Shown here: one piece after another, positions 44,590 through 52,281 of the stretch
Numbering within the stretch: the first letter of the stretch is position 1
How the letters are laid out: every line of letters begins with the position of its first letter
Source of the DNA: Streptomyces sp. XY006
Lineage (GTDB): Bacteria > Actinomycetota > Actinomycetes > Streptomycetales > Streptomycetaceae
DNA: 64,000 bases
NCBI RefSeq assembly: GCF_002237655.1
Contig: NZ_NOKT01000008.1
Span: 124,001-188,000, forward strand
Reading direction: 5' to 3'
The notes under the pieces: generated by a model
Told to the model about the DNA's origin: nothing
What the model saw: the letters and a program-made list of their open reading frames with translations, nothing else
Database searches by the model: none
Made by a program: the position numbers and the translations under genes

Positions 44590-45570
44590 CTACTGCTCGT
44601 CGAAGAGGCTCGTCACCGAACCGTCCTCGAACACCTCACGCACCGCACTCGCGATCGTCGGCGCGATCGACAGCACCGAGATCTTGTCCAGGTCCCGGCC
44701 CAGCTCCGACGGCGTCGGCAGCGTGTTCGTGAACACGAACTCACTCACCCGCGAGTTCTTCAGCCGGTCCGCCGCCGGACCCGACAGCACACCGTGCGTC
44801 GCCGTCACGATCACGTCCTCCGCGCCGTGCGCGAACAGCGCGTCCGCCGCGGCACAGATCGTCCCACCCGTGTCGATCATGTCGTCCACCAGGACACACA
44901 CGCGACCCTTCACCTCACCCACGACCTCGTGGACGGTGACCTGGTTCGCGACGTCCTTGTCCCGCCGCTTGTGCACGATCGCCAGCGGCGCACCCAGCCG
45001 GTCGCACCAGCGGTCCGCGACCCGCACCCGGCCCGCGTCCGGAGAGACGACCGTCAGCTTCTCCCGGTCCACCTTCCGGCCCACGTAGTCCGCCAGCAGC
45101 GGCAGCGCGAACAGGTGGTCCACCGGACCGTCGAAGAAGCCCTGGATCTGGTCCGTGTGCAGATCCACGGTCAGGATCCGGTCCGCACCCGCCGTCTTCA
45201 TCATGTCCGCGATCAGACGCGCCGAGATCGGTTCACGCCCGCGGTGCTTCTTGTCCTGCCGCGCGTAACCGTAGAACGGCACGATGACCGTGATGGAGCG
45301 GGCCGACGCACGCTTCAGCGCGTCGATCATGATCAGCTGCTCCATGATCCACTTGTTGATCGGAGCCGTGTGGCTCTGGATCAGGAAGCAGTCGGCACCC
45401 CGCGCCGACTCCTGATAACGCACATAGATCTCACCGTTGGCGAAGTCGAAGGCCTTCGTCGGGACGACCCCGACACCCAGCTGTTGGGCGACCTCCTCCG
45501 CAAGCTCGGGGTGGGCGCGGCCGGAGAAGAACATCATCTTCTTCTCGCCGGTCGTCTTGATCCCGGTCAC
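44590..45570 (-). CDS. prs: ribose-phosphate pyrophosphokinase
   Basis: A 326-residue PRPP synthase that supplies nucleotide, His and Trp synthesis. Motifs: FSGRAHPELAEEVA, DLHTDQIQGFF, the flexible loop YARQDKKHRGREPISA, and the PRPP loop VLVDDMIDTGGTI. GTG 45570 has GAGGAGAC 8 bases upstream. It follows glmU by 134 bp in the same direction. Confidence 0.96.
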   Translation of the reverse strand: MTGIKTTGEKKMMFFSGRAHPELAEEVAQQLGVGVVPTKAFDFANGEIYVRYQESARGADCFLIQSHTAPINKWIMEQLIMIDALKRASARSITVIVPFYGYARQDKKHRGREPISARLIADMMKTAGADRILTVDLHTDQIQGFFDGPVDHLFALPLLADYVGRKVDREKLTVVSPDAGRVRVADRWCDRLGAPLAIVHKRRDKDVANQVTVHEVVGEVKGRVCVLVDDMIDTGGTICAAADALFAHGAEDVIVTATHGVLSGPAADRLKNSRVSEFVFTNTLPTPSELGRDLDKISVLSIAPTIASAVREVFEDGSVTSLFDEQ

Positions 45571-45704
45571 AGCACTGTCTCCTCAGAGGTGTCGCAGCTG
45601 GGTGTCGAGAGACCTCGCAGCCGGCTTGCCGGAGGCCGTCTCAGCTGGTGGGGTGCGGGTGTGCACTTATCACCGTACGCCGTGTTTGAGGCAGCGGTTT
45701 CCGG

Positions 45705-47153
45705 TCAGCCCTCGCCGGACGGCTCCCGGGACGCCGCCTCCGCCGCCTTCGCGGCAGCGCTCCCCGGACGCTTACGAGCCACCCAACCCTCGATATTCCG
45801 CTGCTGACCACGGGCCACGGCCAGCGAACCGGGCGGCACGTCCTTCGTGATCACGGACCCGGCGGCGGTGTACGCACCGTCCCCGACCGTGACAGGCGCC
45901 ACAAACATGTTGTCCGAACCCGTGCGGCAATGCGACCCGACCGTCGTGTGGTGCTTCTCCTGGCCGTCGTAGTTCACGAACACGCTCGCGGCACCGATGT
46001 TCGTGTACTCACCGATCGTCGCGTCGCCCACGTACGACAGGTGAGGCACCTTCGTCCCCTCACCGATGGAGGCGTTCTTCGTCTCCACGTACGTACCGAT
46101 CTTGCCCTTCGCACCCAGACGGGTCCCCGGACGCAGATACGCGTACGGCCCGACCGTCGCCCCCGGACCCACCTCGGCACCGTCGGCCACCGTGTTGTCC
46201 ACCCGGGCGCCGGCACCGACGCGGGTGTCCGTCAGCCGCGCGTTCGGACCGACCTCCGCGCCCTCGGCCAGATGCGTCGCGCCGTGCAGCTGCGTACCCG
46301 GGTGCACGACGGCGTCCTGCTCGAACGTCACGGTGACGTCGACCCAGGTCGTGGCCGGATCGACGACGGTCACACCGGCGAGCATCGCCGCGTTCAGCAG
46401 CCGGTCGTTCAGGATCCGGCGGGCCTGCGACAACTGCACCCGGTTGTTGATCCCGGCGATCTCCCGGTGATCCCCGGCCACCGAGGCACCCACCCGGTGC
46501 CCGGCCTCCCGCAGGATCCCCAGCACGTCGGTCAGGTACTCCTCGCCCTGGCTGTTGTCCGTCCGCACCTTCTTCAGCGCGTCGGCGAGCAGCTGGCCGT
46601 CGAACGCGAACACACCCGAGTTGATCTCACGGATCGACCGCTGGGCGTCGGTGGCGTCCTTGTGCTCGACGATCGCGGTGACGGCACCGGTGGCCTCGTC
46701 CCGCACGATCCGGCCGTAGCCCGTCGCGTCCGGCACCTCGGCGGTCAGCACGGTGACCGCGTTGCCGTCCGCCGCGTGCGTCTCGGCGAGGGCCCGCAGG
46801 GTGGCGCCGGTCAGCAGGGGGGTGTCCCCGCACACGACCACGACGGTTCCGTCGACGGACCCGCCGAGCTCCTCCAGGCCCATCCGCACGGCGTGCCCCG
46901 TGCCGTTCTGCTCGGCCTGGACGGCGGTACGGACGTCGGGGGCGATCTCGCCGAGGTGCGCGGTGACCTTCTCGCGCGCGTGGCCGACCACGACGACCAG
47001 GTGCTCGGGGTTCAGCTCGCCCGCGGCGGCGAGCACGTGCCCCACGAGACTGCGTCCGCAGAGCTCGTGCAGGACCTTGGGTGTGGCCGACTTCATACGG
47101 GTGCCCTCACCCGCTGCGAGAACGACGACGGCTGCCGGGCGGTTGGCGCTCAC
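45705..47153 (-). CDS. glmU: bifunctional N-acetylglucosamine-1-P uridylyltransferase / glucosamine-1-P acetyltransferase
   Basis: A 482-residue enzyme making UDP-GlcNAc for cell wall synthesis. Residues 1-235 are the uridylyltransferase domain with [10 protein letters not shown] and [11 protein letters not shown]; residues 255-470 are the left-handed beta-helix acetyltransferase domain with many hexapeptide repeats and [14 protein letters not shown] 47153 has GAAGGG upstream; longer frames lack a site. Its C-terminal tail is Ala/Lys-rich, as usual in Streptomyces. Confidence 0.96.
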   Translation of the reverse strand: MSANRPAAVVVLAAGEGTRMKSATPKVLHELCGRSLVGHVLAAAGELNPEHLVVVVGHAREKVTAHLGEIAPDVRTAVQAEQNGTGHAVRMGLEELGGSVDGTVVVVCGDTPLLTGATLRALAETHAADGNAVTVLTAEVPDATGYGRIVRDEATGAVTAIVEHKDATDAQRSIREINSGVFAFDGQLLADALKKVRTDNSQGEEYLTDVLGILREAGHRVGASVAGDHREIAGINNRVQLSQARRILNDRLLNAAMLAGVTVVDPATTWVDVTVTFEQDAVVHPGTQLHGATHLAEGAEVGPNARLTDTRVGAGARVDNTVADGAEVGPGATVGPYAYLRPGTRLGAKGKIGTYVETKNASIGEGTKVPHLSYVGDATIGEYTNIGAASVFVNYDGQEKHHTTVGSHCRTGSDNMFVAPVTVGDGAYTAAGSVITKDVPPGSLAVARGQQRNIEGWVARKRPGSAAAKAAEAASREPSGEG

Positions 47154-47229
47154 GGGATGCCCTTCGGCTGTGGATGGGGTGGGGTGACATCCGCAGGATA
47201 CCGGGGGGTTTTGTGGCCGACATGAGTGC

Positions 47230-47262
47230 GGGGTCCGACCGGTGTTCATCCGGTCAGACCCC
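47230..47262 (-). terminator. hairpin terminator downstream of tRNA-Gln
   Basis: GGGGTCCGACCGG (47230-47242) and CCGGTCAGACCCC (47250-47262) form a 13-position stem with one mismatch and a 7-base loop, 25 bp past the 3' end of the leftward tRNA. Confidence 0.8.
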
Positions 47263-47287
47263 GAACAGAGGCGGTGCCCTTCGTGGG

Positions 47288-47360
47288 CTCCCCCGCAAGG
47301 ATTCGAACCTTGTCCTGCTGGTACCAAAAACCAGTGTGCTGCCAGTTACACCACGGGGGA
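47288..47360 (-). tRNA. tRNA-Gln (UUG)
   Basis: 73 bases, CCA not encoded. Acceptor arms TCCCCCG and CGGGGGA pair fully; the T arm is AAGG-TTCGAAT-CCTT; the anticodon stem CTGGT/ACCAG encloses TTTTGGT with anticodon TTG. Its 5' end is 14 bp after the stop codon of the upstream HTH gene in the same direction, and a hairpin terminator follows. Confidence 0.95.
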
Positions 47361-47374
47361 CAGCGCCTCAGACC

Positions 47375-48241
47375 TTACCGGAGACGTGCCTGAGCGTGGG
47401 CAACGATGCCGCTCCACCAGCCCTCGATCCGGTTGTAGAGATCGGCACTTCGCGCCACGGTGACGACCAGGCAGCCGTGGTAGTCGTCGCCGGTGTTCTT
47501 GCGGACGGTTCTCGGGTTGTGCTTCTTCAGCGTCGGCTTGGCGAACGATGACGGGTCGACGTCGGCCAGGCCCGCCCAGAAACGGTGGGCCGCCTCCACG
47601 TCCGCCGATTCGTGGATGAGTACGCGCAGGCTCAGTCGCTCACGCGCCACGCCGAGCAGGTCGAGCCAGGCGAGGTAGACCTGGATCACTCCTGGGTCGC
47701 TGTTGACGAAGACGACCCGCTCACGCCGGGCGTACGGCTTGCTCTTGGCGCCTTCGGCCCAGTAGAGCGCGACACCCGCGAGGAACAGTTCCCTGTCGGT
47801 GAGCTCTCCCACCTCCTGCGCGGCGTCGGCCCTGGTCTGTTTCCGCTCTTCGTCCTGAGTGGCGCGCAGCCGGGCGAGGCCTTCCTGCATCAAGGCCCGC
47901 TGTTCCTCCGGCGTGTAGCGGGGCTCGGGTTTCGGGAGGTCGCGCACCCACAGCGATACCGAACTCCTGGAGCACCCGAGCTCCACCTCGATCCGGTCGT
48001 ACGTCCAGCCCTGCAGTCGCAGCTCTCTGGCCCTGGCCCGGAGGTCGTCCTTGGCGTTCGGGCGCTTTGTCCAGGCCGGCGGGGGTTCGCCCTTGACCAG
48101 GCGGTTGAGGATGTCGTTGTTGAAGATCTTCAGCTCGTCGCGGATCTGGCGAAGGCTGTAGCCGGAGCGGCGCAGTGCCACCGCTCGTTCCCGTAGGCCC
48201 TCGAAGTCCGTGTATTTGCTGCTGGCATGTGTCATACGCAT
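47375..48241 (-). CDS. HTH protein with divergent LAGLIDADG-like region, unknown function
   Basis: A 288-residue protein. Two helix-turn-helix-like segments are visible: ALRRSGYSLRQIRDELKIF (about 22-45) and ELRLQGWTYDRIEVELGCSRSSVSLWVRDL (about 73-103), of the resolvase/transposase-like type. The C-terminal part (about 150-285) contains LFLAGVALYWAEGAKSK followed by VVFVNSDPGVIQVYLAWLDLLG, reminiscent of LAGLIDADG homing-endonuclease proteins, but the second acidic motif is not obvious. Function unknown. It runs toward tRNA-Gln, leaving 14 bp. ATG 48241 is used; ATG 48235 is equally possible. Confidence 0.75.
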   Translation of the reverse strand: MRMTHASSKYTDFEGLRERAVALRRSGYSLRQIRDELKIFNNDILNRLVKGEPPPAWTKRPNAKDDLRARARELRLQGWTYDRIEVELGCSRSSVSLWVRDLPKPEPRYTPEEQRALMQEGLARLRATQDEERKQTRADAAQEVGELTDRELFLAGVALYWAEGAKSKPYARRERVVFVNSDPGVIQVYLAWLDLLGVARERLSLRVLIHESADVEAAHRFWAGLADVDPSSFAKPTLKKHNPRTVRKNTGDDYHGCLVVTVARSADLYNRIEGWWSGIVAHAQARLR

Positions 48242-48402
48242 ACCGTCCGGGCGGAATGGTCGGGTCCGGGGTCGAACGGTGTGTGGTTCAGCAGTTCGAG
48301 GGATATCGGGTGGATTCGCAGCCGAACGGTCACGCTGTGTGGTGTAGGCCAGTCCGGGAAACTCACCGGAAAACCGGCCGGGGGCGCCCGTAGGCTGGAG
48401 GC

Positions 48403-49701
48403 ATGACCGCGACGGGGGAAGACCATGTGACGGCCCGGGGAGGGCCGTGGTGGTGGGCCAGACGGCGCAGTGCCGTGTTCGATGTGAGTCTGGCCGTGGT
48501 GTCCGCGCTGGAGTGCGGACTGGAAGGCATTCCGTTCGCGAGGGACGCGGGGGTTCCGGTCGCGGCGGGGGTGGTGTTCGGCGTGCTCGCCGGTGCCGTG
48601 CTGGTCGTGCGGCGGCGCTGGCCGATCGCCGTCGTGCTCGTCTCGATCGCCATCACGCCGGCCCAGATGGGTTTCCTGCTGGGCATCGTCGGCCTGTACA
48701 CGCTCGCCGCGGCCGAGCTGCCGCGGCGGATCATCGGCTCGCTGGCGGGGATGTCGCTGGTCGGGACGCTCATCGTGACGTTCGTGAAGACGCAGCAGGA
48801 CATGGTCCGCGGGGATCTGGACCTGGGCGACTGGTTCGTGCCGTTCGCGGCGGTCACGATGTCGCTGGGCTTCACCGCGCCTCCGGTGCTGCTCGGGCTG
48901 TACGTGGGGGCCCGGCGCCGGCTGATGGAGAGTCTGCGGGAGCGGGCGGACAGTCTGGAGCGGGAGCTGCAGCTGCTGGCCGAGCGGGCGGAGGAGCGGG
49001 CCGAGTGGGCCCGGAACGAGGAGCGCACGCGGATCGCCCGGGAGATGCACGACGTGGTGGCGCACCGGGTGAGTCTGATGGTGGTGCATGCCGCGGCGTT
49101 GCAGGCGGTGGCCCGGAAGGATCCCGAGAAGGCGGTGAAGAACGCCGCGCTGGTGGGGGACATGGGGCGGCAGGCGCTGACCGAGTTGCGGGAGATGCTC
49201 GGGGTGCTGCGCAGTGGGGGCGAGCGGCGGGTGCCGGTCGCGTCGATGCCGCTGGCGGCGGTGGGGGCGGCCGCGGCCGCGGCGGCTTCGCGGGTGGCCG
49301 ACGACGAGGGGCCGAGTCTGGCGGAGATCGAGGAGCTGGTGGGGCAGTCGGCCGCCGCGGGGATGGTGGTGGATCTGTCGGTGGAGGGGGATGCCCGCTC
49401 GTATGCGCCGGAGGTGGAGCAGACGGCGTACCGGGTGGTGCAGGAGGCGTTGACCAACGTCCACAAGCACGCGGCGGGGGCGAAGACGTACGTGCGGCTG
49501 GCGCATCGGGTGTCGGAGATCGCGATGCAGGTGGAGAACGAGCCGCCGGGGGAGGAGGCGGCGTCGTCGGCGCGGTTGCCGTCCGGGGGGAACGGTCTGG
49601 TGGGGATGAAGGAGCGGGTGTCGGCGCTGGGCGGGGTGTTCGTGTCGGGGCCGACGGACGCGGGGGGTTTCCGGGTGTCGGCGGTGATTCCGGCGTCGTA
49701 G
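48403..49701 (+). CDS. NarL-type sensor histidine kinase without an adjacent regulator
   Basis: A 432-residue membrane kinase of the HisKA_3 type. Four or five N-terminal helices (about 25-175) form the sensor, then a coiled coil (RADSLERELQLLAERAEERAEWARN), the phospho-acceptor His in REMHDVVAHRVSLM, and an HATPase domain (VVQEALTNVHKHA, GNGLVGMKERV). The ATP-site segments are present, so it should be active. The LuxR regulators in this window are 13 kb or more away; one of them (34651, intact Asp60) is a possible partner. ATG 48403 has GGAGG unusually close (1 base). Confidence 0.9.
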   Translation: MTATGEDHVTARGGPWWWARRRSAVFDVSLAVVSALECGLEGIPFARDAGVPVAAGVVFGVLAGAVLVVRRRWPIAVVLVSIAITPAQMGFLLGIVGLYTLAAAELPRRIIGSLAGMSLVGTLIVTFVKTQQDMVRGDLDLGDWFVPFAAVTMSLGFTAPPVLLGLYVGARRRLMESLRERADSLERELQLLAERAEERAEWARNEERTRIAREMHDVVAHRVSLMVVHAAALQAVARKDPEKAVKNAALVGDMGRQALTELREMLGVLRSGGERRVPVASMPLAAVGAAAAAAASRVADDEGPSLAEIEELVGQSAAAGMVVDLSVEGDARSYAPEVEQTAYRVVQEALTNVHKHAAGAKTYVRLAHRVSEIAMQVENEPPGEEAASSARLPSGGNGLVGMKERVSALGGVFVSGPTDAGGFRVSAVIPAS

Positions 49702-49725
49702 CCCGAGCCGCTGGGCGGGCCCGGG

Positions 49726-50220
49726 TCAGCCGGTGGTGAGGCGGGCGGGTGCGGTGCCGGCGATGAGGGTGGTCAGGGCCTGGTCGATGTCGGGGCCGAG
49801 GTACCAGTCGCCGGTGTGGTCGAGGGTGTAGACGCGGCCGTCGGTGTCGATGGCGAGCAGGCCCTGGGTGTCGGTTTCGGCGCCGAGGGGGCAGACCTCG
49901 GTGCCGAGGGCGCGGCCGAGGTCGCCGAGGGTGCGGGCCATGTGCAGGCCGTGCAGCGGGTCGAGGTGGAGGGTGGCCGGGGCGACCTGGCGGCCGGGTC
50001 CGGTGGGGGTGATGTGGAGTCCGCCGAATTCGGCCCAGGCCTCGACGGCGGCGGGGAAGACGGTGTGGCGGTGGCCCGCGGGGGAGACGTGGTCGCGCAG
50101 GGCGTCGGCCCAGATCTCGGCTTGTTTGATGTCCCAGCGTCCGGGTTGCCAGCCGGCGGCGCGCAGGGCGGCGTCGACGGGTACGGCGAAGCGGGTGGAG
50201 GAGGTGCGGTCGGTCTGCAT
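49726..50220 (-). CDS. SUKH-3 family immunity-type protein
   Basis: A 164-residue protein of the SUKH-3 group, one branch of the SUKH (SMI1/KNR4) superfamily that neutralises nucleic-acid-directed toxins in polymorphic toxin systems. Family marks are the N-terminal ALRAAGWQPGRW, a central AWAEFGGLHI and the terminal DGRVYTLDHTGDWYLGPDIDQALTTLI. It follows the YwqJ-type deaminase gene by 86 bp in the same direction, the usual toxin-then-immunity order. ATG 50220 is used. Confidence 0.85.
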   Translation of the reverse strand: MQTDRTSSTRFAVPVDAALRAAGWQPGRWDIKQAEIWADALRDHVSPAGHRHTVFPAAVEAWAEFGGLHITPTGPGRQVAPATLHLDPLHGLHMARTLGDLGRALGTEVCPLGAETDTQGLLAIDTDGRVYTLDHTGDWYLGPDIDQALTTLIAGTAPARLTTG

Positions 50221-50306
50221 CTGCCCTTCGTCTCGTCGAGGTCATGGGTGGCGCGTGGGTGGGCGCGCCGGAGTGTCGGGTCGTGCGGGTGTGGGGGGTG
50301 GTGGCG

Positions 50307-50882
50307 TCAGTTCCGGGTGGCCGGGTCGACTATGCGGACGCCGAAGTGGGCGCTGAGCGCGGTGCAGGCGCGGCAGGGGGTGGCGAAGCTGCCGTGGAGG
50401 GGGTCGCCGTCCTCGCGGATGCGGCGGGCGGTGAGTTTGGCCTGCTTGAGGGCTTTGCGTGCCTCGCCGTTGGTCATGGGTTTGCGTGCGGCGCGTTTGC
50501 TGCGTGCGGCGTCGGCGGCGGCGATGTGGCGGGAGATGAGGATGGTCTCGGCGCAGCGGCCGGTGAAGCGGTCGCGCTGTGCGCTGGTGAGGGTGTCGAG
50601 GAAGTCCTGGACGAGGGGGTGCAGGGCGGGGGGTGTGTCGCCGCGGGCGGCGGTGCCGGTGAGGGTGGCGCCGCGGACGGAGAGGGCGGCGGCGACGGTG
50701 GGGAGGATGCCGTCGCGGCGGTGGAGGAGGACGGGTGCGTGGGCGGCTTCGGTGGCGCTCCAGCCGATGCGTGGGTCGCCGCCGTTGCGGGGGTCGCCGG
50801 TGCGCGGGTCGGCGTCGCGGGGGTCGCCGTTTCGTGGGTCGGCGGACCGTCCGGTGTGTGGTCCCGTCTGTGTCGCGTTCAT
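50307..50882 (-). CDS. YwqJ-type nucleic acid/nucleotide deaminase
   Basis: A 191-residue protein of the YwqJ-like deaminase family, found mostly as toxin domains. The first zinc ligand and catalytic Glu are in GRCAE (Cys110, Glu112), and the second pair is PCRAC (Cys170, Cys173) in HGSFATPCRACTALSAHFGV. Residues 10-40 are a GDPR-type low-complexity stretch (RNGDPRDADPRTGDPRNGGDPR). There is no signal peptide, WXG/LXG or RHS segment, so no export route is apparent. ATG 50882 is used. It diverges from the nuclease-SUKH gene. Confidence 0.82.
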   Translation of the reverse strand: MNATQTGPHTGRSADPRNGDPRDADPRTGDPRNGGDPRIGWSATEAAHAPVLLHRRDGILPTVAAALSVRGATLTGTAARGDTPPALHPLVQDFLDTLTSAQRDRFTGRCAETILISRHIAAADAARSKRAARKPMTNGEARKALKQAKLTARRIREDGDPLHGSFATPCRACTALSAHFGVRIVDPATRN

Positions 50883-51269
50883 GATCGTCTACCCCTCCGT
50901 GCATCCCCCGGGAGGTCACAGACTGCCAAATGCCGTGGCTCGTGCGGAAGCTGGGGCGGGGCGACACGCCCGTACCGGGGCGTGCCGTCACGGTGGGGTG
51001 ACGCCTGGTCACGGAAGCGGAGGGGGTGCGGACCGGTGCCGGTGACCGGTGTCGTCGTACCGCATAGGCTGTCGGCACCGCGGGCGATGCGGTGATCCGT
51101 TCGGAGATCGATGCAGTGAACCGGAGGGTGATCCGTGAGGTGGGCGCGTGCGGTGATGTGCGCCGAGGTGCACAGCAGTCGAGACAGTGGACGTGACAGT
51201 CGATACGGGCCGTAGTGCGCCAAGGGTGGTCAATACGGGTCGTACAGAGTGCCGCAGGGGGCAACCGCC
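50883..51269. other. 387-bp divergent promoter region
   Basis: Gene-free region between the divergent deaminase and nuclease-SUKH genes. It holds two copies of GGTGATCCG (near 51090 and 51128) and the paired ATACGGG repeats listed separately. No coding frame in it has a credible start. Confidence 0.6.
51201..51244 (+). promoter_or_regulatory. paired palindromic operator candidates
   Basis: CGATACGGGCCGTA (51201-51214) and CAATACGGGTCGTA (51231-51244) lie 30 bp apart, ending 25 bp before the ATG of the nuclease-SUKH gene. The first has perfect arms TACGG-G-CCGTA. Spacing of about three helical turns suggests a single dimeric or tetrameric regulator covering the promoter. Confidence 0.5.
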
Positions 51270-52274
51270 ATGACGACAGGTCGGCTCGGGCAGCAAGCCG
51301 CGCCGCCGAACGCGGCCTACGCCGGGCAGGTCGTGCATTTCCCGGACCCGGTCCGGGCGGCCCGTCACCCGAGAGGGGTACGGGTGGACGAGCGCGGTTA
51401 CCCCGACTTCTCGCCCTACGCGCGTGCGGCGGCGGAGATCGCGGAGCCGCCGGAGGGTTTCGGCGTCGACGAGTTGCGGCTGACGGACTACGTGTCGGCG
51501 AACACGGCGCTGGCGGCGTCCGGGCACGAGCTGTGGGACACGGTGCCGGCGGTGGCGACGCCGCACGGCTGGACGTGGCACCACGTGGTGGGCTCGCGGC
51601 GGCTGGAGCTCATCCCGGTCGAGGTGAAGGCGCTGCTGCGGCACCACGGCGGGGTGGCCACGTCGGGCGTCGACCATGCCAAGCGGGGGACGCGGCCGTT
51701 GCAGGAGACGCGTCCGGCGCACTTCGGGCTGCCGAAGTCGGGTGTGGCGGTGACGGAGTCGCAGGTGCAGGGCGTCGAGGAGGACCTCGGCTACCGGCTG
51801 CCGGGCGCGTACCGGTCGTTTCTGAAGGCGGCGGGCGGCTGCGCGCCGGTGGGTGCCGCGCTGGACGCGGAGTTGGGGCTGCTGATCGACCAGCCGTTCT
51901 TCACGGTGCGCGACGAGGCGGCGGTCAACGACCTGGTGTACGTCAACAAGTGTCTGCGTGACCATCTGACCAAGGACTACCTGGGGATCTCCTTCGTCCA
52001 GGGCGGGTTGCTGGCCGTGAAGGTGAAGGGCGAGCGGATCGGCTCGGTGTGGTTCTGCGCGTACGACGACGCGCGGGACGTGGATCCCTCGCTGCCGCCG
52101 GCGGAGCGGGTGGAGCGGCTGCTGCTGCCGTGCGGGGACGACTTCGACGTCTTCCTGTCGCGGCTGGCGGGCGATCCGCCGGAGTTGGAGACGGTGGCGA
52201 ACCTGATGGTGGACGGTGGGTTCGCGCGTGTGGTGCCGGTGGACGCGGTGTCGTCGTCGGCCGTGGGGGAGTGA
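51270..52274 (+). CDS. WHH-type nuclease domain fused to SUKH-1 immunity domain
   Basis: A 334-residue fusion. Residues about 15-128 match the WHH branch of the HNH/EndoVII nuclease superfamily seen in toxin tips: YAGQVVHF, GVRVDERGYPDFSPYA, then TWHHVVGSRRLELIP (Trp103-His104-His105) and HHGG (His125). As I recall the family, a His usually lies five residues before that HHGG position; here it is Lys120, and an acidic residue after WHH is missing, so activity may be reduced. Residues about 160-320 are SUKH-1 (EEDLGYRLPGAYRSFLKAAGG). A toxin-like and an antitoxin-like domain therefore share one chain. ATG 51270 has GGGGG 8 bases upstream. The gene ends 7 bp before the next. Confidence 0.82.
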   Translation: MTTGRLGQQAAPPNAAYAGQVVHFPDPVRAARHPRGVRVDERGYPDFSPYARAAAEIAEPPEGFGVDELRLTDYVSANTALAASGHELWDTVPAVATPHGWTWHHVVGSRRLELIPVEVKALLRHHGGVATSGVDHAKRGTRPLQETRPAHFGLPKSGVAVTESQVQGVEEDLGYRLPGAYRSFLKAAGGCAPVGAALDAELGLLIDQPFFTVRDEAAVNDLVYVNKCLRDHLTKDYLGISFVQGGLLAVKVKGERIGSVWFCAYDDARDVDPSLPPAERVERLLLPCGDDFDVFLSRLAGDPPELETVANLMVDGGFARVVPVDAVSSSAVGE

Positions 52275-52281
52275 GTCGGCG

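Noticed and set aside
47230..48402. tRNA-associated integrative element
   Set aside because: No integrase, excisionase or repeat of the tRNA 3' end is found in the window; only one HTH gene is adjacent.
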